DNA from: Prosthecobacter sp.
GTDB taxonomy: Bacteria > Verrucomicrobiota > Verrucomicrobiia > Verrucomicrobiales > Verrucomicrobiaceae
Assembly (NCBI GenBank): GCA_021733925.1
Contig: JAIPJY010000020.1
Location: 1 to 64,000 of the forward strand
Length of the DNA stretch: 64,000 nt
Direction: 5' to 3'
Positions 18,309-26,884 of this stretch are shown in pieces (position 1 is the first letter of the stretch; the number at the start of each line of letters is the position of its first letter). A program made the translations under genes and the position numbers. Below the pieces are notes generated by a model that searched no databases, was not told the origin of the DNA, and saw only the letters and a list, made by a program, of their open reading frames with translations.

Positions 18309-19757
18309 ATGAAGTCCTTATTTTTACTATTCAGGTCGGTTCAGTTCCTCGTGCTGTTTTTTTGCGTGAGTGGCTTCTCAGTTGCCGCAGATGACGAGCG
18401 CGAGAACTTGATCGTGGGCAAAGCGAATCTCGGCAAGGCGGTGAGAGAACGGATTTCGGCATCCTCCCCGCCGAAGCTTCTTGCTTTTGGCGAAATTATG
18501 GAAGGCGGGAAGTACCGGCTCATGTCCCCCGACAGTTCGCTCGAAGCGAATTTTTCTTCCGATGTCTTTGTCGTCATCAACGACCTCGACGGCCTGCTCA
18601 GCGAACTGTCGGACCCCGAGTCCGAGTATGCGAAAAACTGGAAATTGGTCGTCGAGAAGACTGGCGATAATCAATTGAAACTAGCAGCGCTTGACCGTGC
18701 TGAACTGAAAATTAAACTCGAAAAGATTGTCAATGAGCTCATTGTCAAGGCATCCGATGCCCCAACGTTGAACGTGCTCAATGTGGAGCGAGGGAAAGCC
18801 GATTTGGCCCTCCAAGAAGCCGAAAAAAAGGAGGCGGCGCTCACGACACAGGTCGAGACCGCGAAACGATTCGTCAAACACGGCTTCAAACCCTTGAGCT
18901 TGAACTTTCGTCTGCGAATCGGCGGCGAAACATTTGATAAACTCCATCCCACGGATGTGGCTGAGTTGATTGACTTGGAAAAGTCGCTCTTTCTCCTGCG
19001 CTTCAATTTGCGTGACATGAACAAGGACAGGGACGCATGGCTGAGACTTTTGAAATCCAGCCCGAAGACGTGCATGGTCGGTGACGTGGCGCTGACGTAT
19101 GTATCAGAAAGCGGCAAGAAGAGCTACATAGGCGTAGACAGCGGTTTTCGTCTTGGGATTCCGTTGTTCCGCTGGGAGTTCTGGACAAGCATGGGCATCA
19201 TCGCTGGCTGCCTGGGGCTTTTCATTTGGAAGGTTCCGACATCGGATGTGCTCCGTGACACCGGTATCACGTTGAAGAACCTCACCCAGCCGGCACCGAA
19301 TTACTGGCACCAGCACAAGCATCCGTTGAGTCTTGCGCGGCTGCAGATGTCCATCTGGTTCTTCATCATCATTGGCTCGTTTGTCTTTCTTTGGTCCACG
19401 ACTGGCAGCCTTGCAGGCGTGAACAACACCGCACTGATCCTCATGGGCATCAGCGGCGGTACGTCCATGTTTGCCGCCATCATCTCTGAGAAGAGGGAGT
19501 GGGACGCGAAACAGCGCGAACCGGAGAACGCGTCAAACCGCGTCGTCATGAACTGGTTCATCGACATTTTGAGTTCTGATGAAGGCATGACCATCCACCG
19601 TTTTCAGATGTTCGCCTGGACTCTGGTGCTTGCCGTCGTTTTTGTAAACGGCGTCCTTTCCGACTACGCCATGCCGCTGTTCAGCAACGAACTCCTCGGC
19701 CTGATGGGTATCAGCTCGGGTGTCTATATCGGCTTCAAGATCAAGGAGGGGAGTTAA
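18309..19757 (+). CDS. Membrane protein of unknown function with internally duplicated membrane unit
   Basis: 482 residues. A signal peptide or first helix (about 1-27) leads into an extracytoplasmic region of about 260 residues with a helical Lys/Glu-rich stretch near 130-190. About five hydrophobic segments follow. Two parts of the C-terminal half look related: RLQMSIWFFIIIGSFVFLW with later ILMGISGGTSMFAA, and RFQMFAWTLVLAVVFV with later LGLMGISSGVYIGFKI. GC content is lower than in the flanking genes. No enzymatic motif was recognised. A small hairpin (CGACCT-TT-AGGTCG at 18232-18245) lies upstream in an AT-rich promoter region. Confidence 0.75.
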   Translation: MKSLFLLFRSVQFLVLFFCVSGFSVAADDERENLIVGKANLGKAVRERISASSPPKLLAFGEIMEGGKYRLMSPDSSLEANFSSDVFVVINDLDGLLSELSDPESEYAKNWKLVVEKTGDNQLKLAALDRAELKIKLEKIVNELIVKASDAPTLNVLNVERGKADLALQEAEKKEAALTTQVETAKRFVKHGFKPLSLNFRLRIGGETFDKLHPTDVAELIDLEKSLFLLRFNLRDMNKDRDAWLRLLKSSPKTCMVGDVALTYVSESGKKSYIGVDSGFRLGIPLFRWEFWTSMGIIAGCLGLFIWKVPTSDVLRDTGITLKNLTQPAPNYWHQHKHPLSLARLQMSIWFFIIIGSFVFLWSTTGSLAGVNNTALILMGISGGTSMFAAIISEKREWDAKQREPENASNRVVMNWFIDILSSDEGMTIHRFQMFAWTLVLAVVFVNGVLSDYAMPLFSNELLGLMGISSGVYIGFKIKEGS

Positions 19758-19784
19758 GAATGCGGTGTGTCTGTCGCTCACGCG

Positions 19785-21074
19785 TCAGCCTGCCATCGCA
19801 GCTTCAATTTCATCCGCCTCAATCGGAATGTGCGCCATGAGATCGATGTTTTCGTGTTCACCGATGAAGATGTTGTTCTCCAGGCGGACGCCGAGTTTTT
19901 CCTCCCGGATGTAGATGCCGGGTTCGACGGTGAAGACCATGCCAGGCTGCACGGGTTTCCACATATGCCCGACATCATGCACGTCGATGCCCAGCGGATG
20001 CGAGGTGCCGTGCGGGAAGTATTTTTTATACGCGGGCTTGTCGGGGTCCTGCTTGGCGATGTCCTCTTCAGTGATCAATCCGAGGCCGAGCAGTTCTTTT
20101 TCCATCAGCTTGCCCACCTCCTCCTGATACTCGCGAATGATGACGCCGGGGCGCAGCATCTGGCAGCACTTTTTAAAGACACGCAGCACGGCGTCATAGA
20201 CCTGGCGCTGGCGCGGCGTGAACTTGCCGTTCACAGGAATCGTGCGCGTGAGGTCGGCGTTGTAGTTGCCGTAGTTCGCCGCCACATCGAGCAGCAGCAT
20301 CTCGCCGTCCTGGCACTGGCAGTGGTTGGTGATGTAATGCAGCACGCAGGCGTTCGCCCCGCTGGCGATGATCGGCGTGTAAGCAAAGCCACGGGCGCGC
20401 TGGCGGATGAACTCATGCGAAAGCTCGGCCTCGATCTCAAACTCCTGCACGCCGGGTTTCACAAACTTCAACAGGCGGTCAAAGCCCTCGCCTGTGATAC
20501 GGATGGCCTCGTTGAGCGCGGTGATTTCATGCGGGCTCTTGATGACACGCAGCTCGTGCATGAGCTGCGCCAGACGGCGGTAGTCGTGCAATGGATACTC
20601 ACGCTGGCAGCGCTGCGTGAAGCGCATCTCGCGTGTCTCTGTGGGGATGGTGGCACGCGGGTGCTCATTCGAGTTGAGAAAAACATGGTCCGCCTGGCAC
20701 ATAACGGAACGAAACTGCGTCTCGAAGTCCTCCAGCCAGTGCACACGCGCGATGCCACTGCGCTCCTTTGCCTGCTCCTTGCTGAGCTTTTCGCCCTCCC
20801 ACACGGCGATGTGCTCGTTCGTCTCGCGCACAAACAGCATCTCCCGCTGCTTCGGATCAGCCGCATCGGGATAAAGCACCAGAATCGTCTCCTCCTGATC
20901 GACACCGCTCAGATAAAACAGATCGCTGTTCTGCACAAAGCTGAGGGAGCCGTCCGCATTCGTCGGCAGCACATCATTGGCGTGGACGATGACCACCGAC
21001 TGCGGCGGCAGCTTGGCATACAGATGCTGACGATTTGAAACAAACAGTTCGGCGGGCAGGGGTTGGTAGCGCAT
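19785..21074 (-). CDS. pepP: Xaa-Pro aminopeptidase (aminopeptidase P)
   Basis: 429 residues, typical for bacterial aminopeptidase P, which removes an N-terminal residue next to proline. The N-terminal creatinase-like domain includes SLSFVQNSDLFYLSGVDQEE. The catalytic pita-bread domain carries the dinuclear metal ligands: Asp pair in LLLDVAANYGNYNADLTRT, His in GTSHPLGIDVHD, Glu in FTVEPGIYI and Glu in VRLENNIF. Cytoplasmic, no signal peptide. A REP-like hairpin pair separates it from the protease-like gene that lies upstream on the same strand. Confidence 0.95.
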   Translation of the reverse strand: MRYQPLPAELFVSNRQHLYAKLPPQSVVIVHANDVLPTNADGSLSFVQNSDLFYLSGVDQEETILVLYPDAADPKQREMLFVRETNEHIAVWEGEKLSKEQAKERSGIARVHWLEDFETQFRSVMCQADHVFLNSNEHPRATIPTETREMRFTQRCQREYPLHDYRRLAQLMHELRVIKSPHEITALNEAIRITGEGFDRLLKFVKPGVQEFEIEAELSHEFIRQRARGFAYTPIIASGANACVLHYITNHCQCQDGEMLLLDVAANYGNYNADLTRTIPVNGKFTPRQRQVYDAVLRVFKKCCQMLRPGVIIREYQEEVGKLMEKELLGLGLITEEDIAKQDPDKPAYKKYFPHGTSHPLGIDVHDVGHMWKPVQPGMVFTVEPGIYIREEKLGVRLENNIFIGEHENIDLMAHIPIEADEIEAAMAG

Positions 21075-21078
21075 AGGA

Positions 21079-21142
21079 GTAGGGCAAGCGTCCCGCTTGC
21101 AGCAGCTGCCGAAATTGCACGCAAGCCGGAGGCTTGCACTAC
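21079..21142. repeat. GTAG-type REP pair (inverted)
   Basis: GTAG at 21079 is followed by the hairpin GGCAAGCG-TCC-CGCTTGC. The inverted partner ends in CTAC at 21139-21142, preceded by GCAAGCCGGAGGCTTGC. Both stems carry the TCC-type loop seen in the other copies of this window. Confidence 0.65.
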
Positions 21143-21143
21143 T

Positions 21144-22229
21144 TTATTGCGCCACCACCGCCTTCGGCGGGTGGCGGTCGGCCTTGATCCACTGCTGGAC
21201 TTCGGGCCAGAAGGCTTCGACAGGCAGGGCAAAGGTGGTGACGCGGTCCACGCGGGCGATGTTGATGCCAACGACCTTGCCTTCGAGCGTGGCGACGGGG
21301 CCTCCCATGTCGGCAGGAAGGAGAGGGATGTCGTGCTGGAGGACTTCGGGGAAGTTGTCGCTGCGCAAGGAGATGCCGCCATTGGCAAAGTCCTCGCCCT
21401 CCCAGTTATTCAGCACCTTGGTGCGGCTGGCGAGGCGGACCCGGCAGCTCTCCTCCTTGTCTTTGCGCAGGTAGTGGATGTCAATGATCTCACCGGGCTG
21501 GCGCCTTTTGACGAGGTCATAAACACGATCCACCGCAGCCACCTTTTCACCTGCAATGGTGATGAGGATGTCGTCCTCCTGCAAGCCGGCGGCCTCGGCA
21601 GGGCTTTCGCTGGCGATACCGACGATGCGTACGCCTTTGCCATCTTTGGACGCTTTAGCATCCATGCGGATGCCCATGGCGGCTCCTTCGCCCGGAATGC
21701 GGCGGAGTTTGGCGCTGACAATGCCGATGCGCGTGTCCTCGCCTGCATCCGCGACACTGCACAACCATTGGCCAAGGGAGAGGGAATGGGCGCCACCCAT
21801 CGAAACCGCATGCAGGCCGGAGATGCCAACGGCCTGGGCCAGCACCAGGTCCAGCCGGGTGTCGCGGTGCACTTCGCGCAGATCCGCGGTGCGGCCGTCA
21901 TTGAATTGGATGTGTGATTTCTGCAGTTCGGGCACCTCGCTGGCCTTGATCAAAACGTAGCCGTCTTCACCCACAATGGTGGCGGTGCAGAGGGTCCGGC
22001 CCAGCGGGCTCTCAATGCGCGCGGCACAATCGACAGTGAGAGGCTTGAGCTTTTCGACTGCGGAGAGCGTGTGCTTCCCATTCGTGCGGTCCTCCTGCGG
22101 CAGAGGCAGGCGGGACGGATCCGCGTGGGCGCAAAGAAGCGACAGCAGGAAGAAAAAGGCGCAATGACGAAGCCCGAATGACGCAACGAACCGCGCGCAA
22201 GGTGCGGCGGGTCTTTTGTCAGCGGGCAT
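21144..22229 (-). CDS. HtrA-like pseudoprotease with internal PDZ domain
   Basis: 361 residues. The ATG at 22229 has GAAGGAAAG just upstream and is preferred over 22247. A hydrophobic signal segment is followed by a trypsin-like fold in which the catalytic His motif (usually TAAHV) reads IKASEV. The Asp motif is retained (TRLDLVLAQA), and the Ser motif (usually GDSGGP) reads ADMGGP, so it should not cut peptides. A PDZ domain (GVRIVGIASESPAEAAGLQE, then DDILITIAG) lies between the Asp and Ser segments instead of after the protease. It follows an intact relative by 46 bp, which suggests a regulatory or substrate-binding partner in the envelope. Confidence 0.8.
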   Translation of the reverse strand: MPADKRPAAPCARFVASFGLRHCAFFFLLSLLCAHADPSRLPLPQEDRTNGKHTLSAVEKLKPLTVDCAARIESPLGRTLCTATIVGEDGYVLIKASEVPELQKSHIQFNDGRTADLREVHRDTRLDLVLAQAVGISGLHAVSMGGAHSLSLGQWLCSVADAGEDTRIGIVSAKLRRIPGEGAAMGIRMDAKASKDGKGVRIVGIASESPAEAAGLQEDDILITIAGEKVAAVDRVYDLVKRRQPGEIIDIHYLRKDKEESCRVRLASRTKVLNNWEGEDFANGGISLRSDNFPEVLQHDIPLLPADMGGPVATLEGKVVGINIARVDRVTTFALPVEAFWPEVQQWIKADRHPPKAVVAQ

Positions 22230-22275
22230 GGGTCTTTCCTTCGTCATTCGGATTTAGTTATTCGTCATTTCACCC

Positions 22276-23286
22276 TCACTGCCCTTCCTCCAGCGGCTTC
22301 TGCGCCAGTTTGACGGAAAGGTCGCGCTCCTTGCCGTGGGTCCGCAGTCTGATCTTGAGGGTGTCGCCGGCGGCGCGGGCGCGCACGGTGGCGCTGAACT
22401 GCTGCTGGTCGGTCATGGCGTCGCCATTGACGCTGAGGATGACATCTCCGGCGCGAATGCCGGCCTTCAGCGCGGGTGAGGCATCGATCACATCGGCCAC
22501 TTCGAGATCCAGGCTGTCGTTCATCACGGTCGCCACCCCGAGATAGCCACCTGCACCCGTCCCCCAGGTCTTGATGACCTGCGATTTCTGCATCGCCTCC
22601 CAGGAGCGGAGAAAGGGGGCCATGGAGACGTGGACGTTTTGGTCGCGGCCTTCCCAGATCTGGCTGTGGATGCCGATGACCTCGCCGTTGAAATTGAAGA
22701 GCGGGCCGCCTGAGTCGCCCCCCATCAGCACGCAGTCGCTGTGCAGGCTGTTGGCGGTTTGTTTGATGATCTTGCCCACACGCAGCACGGGGCCGCGTGA
22801 TTTGTCGTAACCTCCGGGGTGCCCGAGCGCAAAGCACCATTCGCCGGGCTGCGCCATGGCGACCTCGCGGCTCAGAGTCACAAAAGGCCAGGGTTTGCCA
22901 CGATCTTTAAGCCTGGCCAGTGCGGCATCGGTCGTTTTATCCAGCCCGAGAGATTTGGCCGTCGTCACGGTGCCATCTTCCAAAATGACCTTCATGTCCT
23001 TGCCGGGCCCGTTGGGGACGTGGGCGGCGGTGAGCAGCAGCCCGTCAGCGGAAATAATGACGCCGCTGGCCGTTCCGCCCCCGGTCTCGATGGCCACCAG
23101 CGCCGGGCGCACCCGGGGCAGGAGCTTCTGCACGTCATTCTGGATTTTCAGGAGCGTGGCGATGTCGGCCTTCGGCGCGGCGTTTTTATCCGCCCCCCCC
23201 GCAGCCATGGCCGCTGTGGCAATGAACCCGAACGCCACGGAGACCGTAGCGGCTCTGCGAGCCAGGGAAGTGCAGAGAGAGAACAT
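22276..23286 (-). CDS. HtrA/DegP-like serine protease with one PDZ domain
   Basis: 336 residues with an N-terminal signal peptide (ending near ATAAMA). The trypsin-like triad is intact: LLTAAHVPN (His), TTDAALARLKD (Asp) and MGGDSGGPLFN (Ser). One PDZ domain follows (DVIDASPALKAGIRAGDVIL, then SVNGDAMTD). Such proteases work outside the cytoplasm in protein quality control. It is the first gene of a pair with the inactive relative downstream. It is divergent from the lipoamide dehydrogenase gene across a 127-bp promoter region. Confidence 0.88.
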   Translation of the reverse strand: MFSLCTSLARRAATVSVAFGFIATAAMAAGGADKNAAPKADIATLLKIQNDVQKLLPRVRPALVAIETGGGTASGVIISADGLLLTAAHVPNGPGKDMKVILEDGTVTTAKSLGLDKTTDAALARLKDRGKPWPFVTLSREVAMAQPGEWCFALGHPGGYDKSRGPVLRVGKIIKQTANSLHSDCVLMGGDSGGPLFNFNGEVIGIHSQIWEGRDQNVHVSMAPFLRSWEAMQKSQVIKTWGTGAGGYLGVATVMNDSLDLEVADVIDASPALKAGIRAGDVILSVNGDAMTDQQQFSATVRARAAGDTLKIRLRTHGKERDLSVKLAQKPLEEGQ

Positions 23287-23413
23287 GCGCGTGCTGGGAC
23301 TTTACGTTCACCCGCCCGGCAGGTCAAACTGCGATCCGGGGGGGAATCTGCTGTTGAATACGGAGCCGGGCTGCGCTTCTCTCGGGCGTCTTACCCCCAT
23401 ACACACACTTTTC

Positions 23414-24790
23414 ATGAACTACGACCTCATTGTCATCGGCGGCGGGCCTGCGGGCTACGTCGGAGCCATCCGCGCAGCGCAACTCGGCAAAAAAGTGGCC
23501 TGCGTCGAAAACGACCGCGCCGGGGGCACCTGCCTGAACTGGGGCTGCATTCCCACCAAGGCCCTGCTGAAGAACGCCGAGCTGTACCACACCATCACCC
23601 ACCGCGCCGAGGAGTTCGGCCTCAAGATCGGCAGCGTCGAGTACGACTGGTCCAAGGTCATCGGCCGCAGCCGAGGCGTCAGCGACAAACTCAACAAGGG
23701 CATCGAGTTCCTCTTCAAGAAGAACAAGGTCGACTACCTCAAAGGCACCGCCAGCATCCCCGCCGCAGGCAAGGTCGAAGTGACCGCTGCCGACGGCACC
23801 AAGGCCACCCACGATGCGGCCAACATCCTCATCGCCACCGGCGCAAAAACCCGCCCGATGCCCGGCTTCCCCTTCAATGGCAAGACCGTCATCGGCAGCA
23901 AGGAGGCCATGACCCTCGACAAGCAGCCGAAGAGCATCATCGTCATCGGTGCCGGAGCCATCGGCATTGAGTTCGCCTACTTCTTCAACGCCTACGGCAC
24001 CAAGGTGACCGTCGTTGAAATGCTCCCAGACATCCTCCCAGTCGAAGACACCGAAGTCAGCAAGACCCTGGAAAAGAGCCTCACCAAGTCCGGCATCCGC
24101 ATCCTCACCAACACCAAGGTCACCGGCACTTCCGAAGACGGCAATGGCGTGAAGATCACCGTCGAAGGCGCTGCCAACGAAACGCTCGAAGCGGACGTCT
24201 GCCTCGTCGCCATCGGCGTGGCCCCCGTGCTGCCCGGCGGAGTCGAGATCAAGCTCACCGACCGCGGTTGGATTCAGACCGACGAACGCTATCAGACCTC
24301 CGTCAAAGGCGTCTATGGTGCCGGCGACATCATCGGGCCACCCTGGCTCGCTCATGTGGCCAGCTACGAGGCCGTGCAGTGCATTGAAGGTCTCTTCACC
24401 AAGCACAAGCCCAAGAAAGTCGGCGTCTTCCCCGGTTGCACCTACTGCCATCCGCAGGTGGCCAGCATCGGCCTCACCGAGCGTGCGGCCAAGGAAAAGG
24501 GCCTCAAGTTCAAGGTCGGCAAGTTCCCCTACGTGGCCAGCGGCAAGGCCCTCGCCGCCGCCGAGCCCGAAGGCTTCGTCAAGATCCTCTACGGCGAGCC
24601 GCACGGTGAGATCATCGGCGCGCACATCATCGGCAGCGAAAGCACCGAGATGATCGCCGAGATCGGCCTCGCCATGAACCTCGAAGCCACCTGGGACGAA
24701 ATCGAAGCCACCATCCACGCCCATCCGACCCTGTCCGAGATGGTCAAGGAGGCCACGGAAGTCGCCAAGGGGCATCCGATTCACGTGTGA
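23414..24790 (+). CDS. lpdA: Dihydrolipoyl dehydrogenase
   Basis: 458 residues. FAD-binding GGGPAGYVGAIRAAQLGKK is followed by the redox disulfide GGTCLNWGCIPTKALL. The NAD-binding motif is VIGAGAIGIEFAYFFNAYG, the second FAD motif is GVYGAGDII, and the C-terminal active-site His-Glu pair lies in HAHPTLSEMVKEA. This E3 enzyme reoxidises lipoamide in 2-oxoacid dehydrogenase and glycine cleavage complexes. No E1 or E2 gene is nearby. The ATG at 23414 was chosen because it begins exactly at the fold; the longer frame to 22856 is antisense to the protease gene. A terminator follows. Confidence 0.96.
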   Translation: MNYDLIVIGGGPAGYVGAIRAAQLGKKVACVENDRAGGTCLNWGCIPTKALLKNAELYHTITHRAEEFGLKIGSVEYDWSKVIGRSRGVSDKLNKGIEFLFKKNKVDYLKGTASIPAAGKVEVTAADGTKATHDAANILIATGAKTRPMPGFPFNGKTVIGSKEAMTLDKQPKSIIVIGAGAIGIEFAYFFNAYGTKVTVVEMLPDILPVEDTEVSKTLEKSLTKSGIRILTNTKVTGTSEDGNGVKITVEGAANETLEADVCLVAIGVAPVLPGGVEIKLTDRGWIQTDERYQTSVKGVYGAGDIIGPPWLAHVASYEAVQCIEGLFTKHKPKKVGVFPGCTYCHPQVASIGLTERAAKEKGLKFKVGKFPYVASGKALAAAEPEGFVKILYGEPHGEIIGAHIIGSESTEMIAEIGLAMNLEATWDEIEATIHAHPTLSEMVKEATEVAKGHPIHV

Positions 24791-24823
24791 GCAGATAAGT
24801 GCTCATAGCTTCTCAAGTTCTTC

Positions 24824-24853
24824 AACGGGCGACCAGCAATGGCCGCCCGTTTT
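24824..24853 (+). terminator. Terminator after lpdA
   Basis: Stem AACGGGCG(A)CCA, loop GCAA, stem TGG(C)CGCCCGTT, followed by TTAG. The hairpin sits between the convergent lpdA and the orphan gene ending at 24852 and may serve both directions. Confidence 0.65.
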
Positions 24854-25577
24854 AGCAACCCGGCGGAGGAAAAACGGGAGAGTTGTGGGGCATTCTTTTT
24901 ACCTCAGCATTTCTTGCGGCACGGGCAATCGGATCTTTAAAAAACGCAAATCTTGCCCCTTGCGGCACCCGTGAAGGATACAAATAACCAGCCTCCAACA
25001 ACCGCAGGCGGGATTCAGCAATCAGATCGTTCTCAATAGCGTCTTGATAACCAAACCCATGCATACCGGCTAGAATCACAGGTTTCTTCATCTGCTGTGC
25101 ACGGGCAATCGTCATTTCCAGCAGCCAGAAAAAATGATGGGCATGGATGTTCTCAAACTCCAATTGATTGCCTGACACAGGAAGTTCGAAGGTCGTCGGC
25201 TTGCCTCCAAACTGCATTGTAATGCTTTCTCCAATCTTCAGAACAGGATGGAAAATGGCATAGGAGGACGAGTATGGGTCATCAGTTTTCCCATGCTGTA
25301 AAATCTCCGGCATGACGCTCGCCGCAAATGGGAATGGACTCCAGGAAGCCGTCATCGTCAGTGGGGCAGTCGGTAATACATACTTGTTTGTCAGATCACA
25401 ATTCTCTTTGGTTTTCGTGACCGTATCGCTTTGGTCTTCGACGTTCATTAACCACTCAAATTGCTCGGTAAAGAATTCGGCCTTCATCTGGCTCTTTGAA
25501 GGTTGTTTTTTGAGGACGCCAATCAGATAACAAAACGTCTGAAAAGGCTTTTTGGCGGGAGCATCGAAGGTGAGCAT
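24852..25577 (-). CDS. Hypothetical protein, AT-rich
   Basis: 241 residues from ATG 25577; the frame extends to 25661 with non-ATG starts such as TTG. It starts MLTFDAPAKKPFQTFCYLIG and contains HAHHFFWLLEMTIARAQQMK followed by KPVILAGMHGFG. No signal peptide or membrane segment is present. The family was not recognised. GC content is visibly lower than in the neighbours, which suggests acquisition. It is convergent with lpdA and divergent from the amidohydrolase gene. Confidence 0.55.
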   Translation of the reverse strand: MLTFDAPAKKPFQTFCYLIGVLKKQPSKSQMKAEFFTEQFEWLMNVEDQSDTVTKTKENCDLTNKYVLPTAPLTMTASWSPFPFAASVMPEILQHGKTDDPYSSSYAIFHPVLKIGESITMQFGGKPTTFELPVSGNQLEFENIHAHHFFWLLEMTIARAQQMKKPVILAGMHGFGYQDAIENDLIAESRLRLLEAGYLYPSRVPQGARFAFFKDPIARAARNAEVKRMPHNSPVFPPPGC

Positions 25578-25766
25578 GTACCAAGATGGTGGTTTTACAA
25601 AACTCTTCAAGGTTATGACCTCGTCACATGAAGTGTAAATCGCGCATGAATACCACCTCAATCAAGGACGAACCTCATGTGGGGCTATCCACCGTCGAGA
25701 GCCTCCTGAGGAGTATTCCTGACAAGGAATAGTCTGGTGTCACGTACAGCTGTCTACCTCTTCCGC

Positions 25767-26732
25767 ATGAACCGCCGTCAGTTCCTCCACACCACCTCCG
25801 CCGCGGCCCTCACCGCCTCCTCCTGCACCACGACGACCAAGCGGGCTGACAAGCTGATCATCGACACGCATCAGCACCTTTGGGGCGGAAATTTCGTGAA
25901 CCCACCCTGGGTCAAAACAGCGCCAGAAGTGCTGCAGCATGATTTCCTCACCCCCGAATATGTGGAGGCCACTCACGGCCTCAACGTGAAGGCCATCTAC
26001 ATGGAAGTCGATGTTGCTCCGAAAGATCACGTCAAAGAAGCCGACGCCATCGTGGCGCAAATCCGCGCCCGCAACTCCCCGACCATCGCCGCCACCATCG
26101 GCGGACGTCCCGCCTCGGCAGATTTCGAAAGCTACGTGCAGCGTTACGCAGGCAACGGCATCGTCAAAGGCCTGCGCCAGGTGCTTCACGGCCCCTCCAC
26201 GCCCGCTGGCTATTGCCTGCGTCCCGATTTCGTGCGCGGCGTGCAAACACTCGGCAAACACGGCCTCAACTTCGAACTCACCATGCGCCCCACGGAACTG
26301 CACGATGCCGTGAAACTCATCCAGCAGTGCCCGGAGACGCATTTCGTGCTCGACCATTGCGGCAATGGCGATCCCAAGGCCTTCAATCCCAAACTCGGCC
26401 CCGGTTTGAAACGCAGCTGCACCGCCGATGGCTGGAAGCGCGGCATCGATGCCGTCGCCGCGCAGCCTGGCGTCATGTGCAAGATCAGCGGCATCGTCGC
26501 CTTCGTTCCACCCGGTGAATGGCGCGCCGAAGACCTTGCGCCCGTGGTCAACCACTGCCTCGACGCCTTCGGCCCCGACCGCGTCTTCTTCGGCGGTGAC
26601 TGGCCGGTGTGCCTCCTCGGTGGCCGCGTCCGCAGCTGGGTCGAGGCCTTGGATGAGATCGTAGCATCACGCCCCTTCGAGGAACAGCGCAAGCTGTGGT
26701 CGGGCAATGCGACCAAGTTTTATCGGCTGTAG
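25767..26732 (+). CDS. Tat-exported amidohydrolase-2 family protein
   Basis: 321 residues. The start at 25767 gives a twin-arginine signal (MNRRQFLHTTSAAALTASSC) that ends in a lipobox-like cysteine. The mature part is a metal-dependent TIM barrel of the amidohydrolase-2 family: IIDTHQHLWGG near the N-terminus, HFVLDHCGNGD in the middle and FFGGDWPVCLLGG near the end. Relatives hydrolyse lactones or decarboxylate ring compounds; the substrate cannot be read here. It ends just before a REP pair. Confidence 0.85.
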   Translation: MNRRQFLHTTSAAALTASSCTTTTKRADKLIIDTHQHLWGGNFVNPPWVKTAPEVLQHDFLTPEYVEATHGLNVKAIYMEVDVAPKDHVKEADAIVAQIRARNSPTIAATIGGRPASADFESYVQRYAGNGIVKGLRQVLHGPSTPAGYCLRPDFVRGVQTLGKHGLNFELTMRPTELHDAVKLIQQCPETHFVLDHCGNGDPKAFNPKLGPGLKRSCTADGWKRGIDAVAAQPGVMCKISGIVAFVPPGEWRAEDLAPVVNHCLDAFGPDRVFFGGDWPVCLLGGRVRSWVEALDEIVASRPFEEQRKLWSGNATKFYRL

Positions 26733-26758
26733 AACCGCGCGCGAAAGCGCGAAGCAAA

Positions 26759-26879
26759 GTAGCCCTCTCGCTCCGCGAGAGGTGCCCAGCGCTTCCGCAG
26801 GCTGCCATGTCGTGAGGATGTGAGAGCGCCCCGCAAGTACGTTCGCGCTCAGCTCATCTCGACGGAGCGAGATGGCTAC
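26759..26879. repeat. GTAG-type REP pair (inverted)
   Basis: The left element is GTAGC plus hairpin CCTCTCGC-TCC-GCGAGAGG, then TGCCCAGCGCTTCCGCAG. The right element, read on the minus strand, is GTAGC plus CATCTCGCTCCGTCGAGATG. The left element closely matches the copy at 61698, including the tail beyond the hairpin. Confidence 0.75.
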
Positions 26880-26884
26880 TATCC

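Noticed and set aside
23324-24784. 486-residue minus-strand frame
   Set aside because: Shadow of lpdA, with repetitive Gly/Ala/Asp composition.
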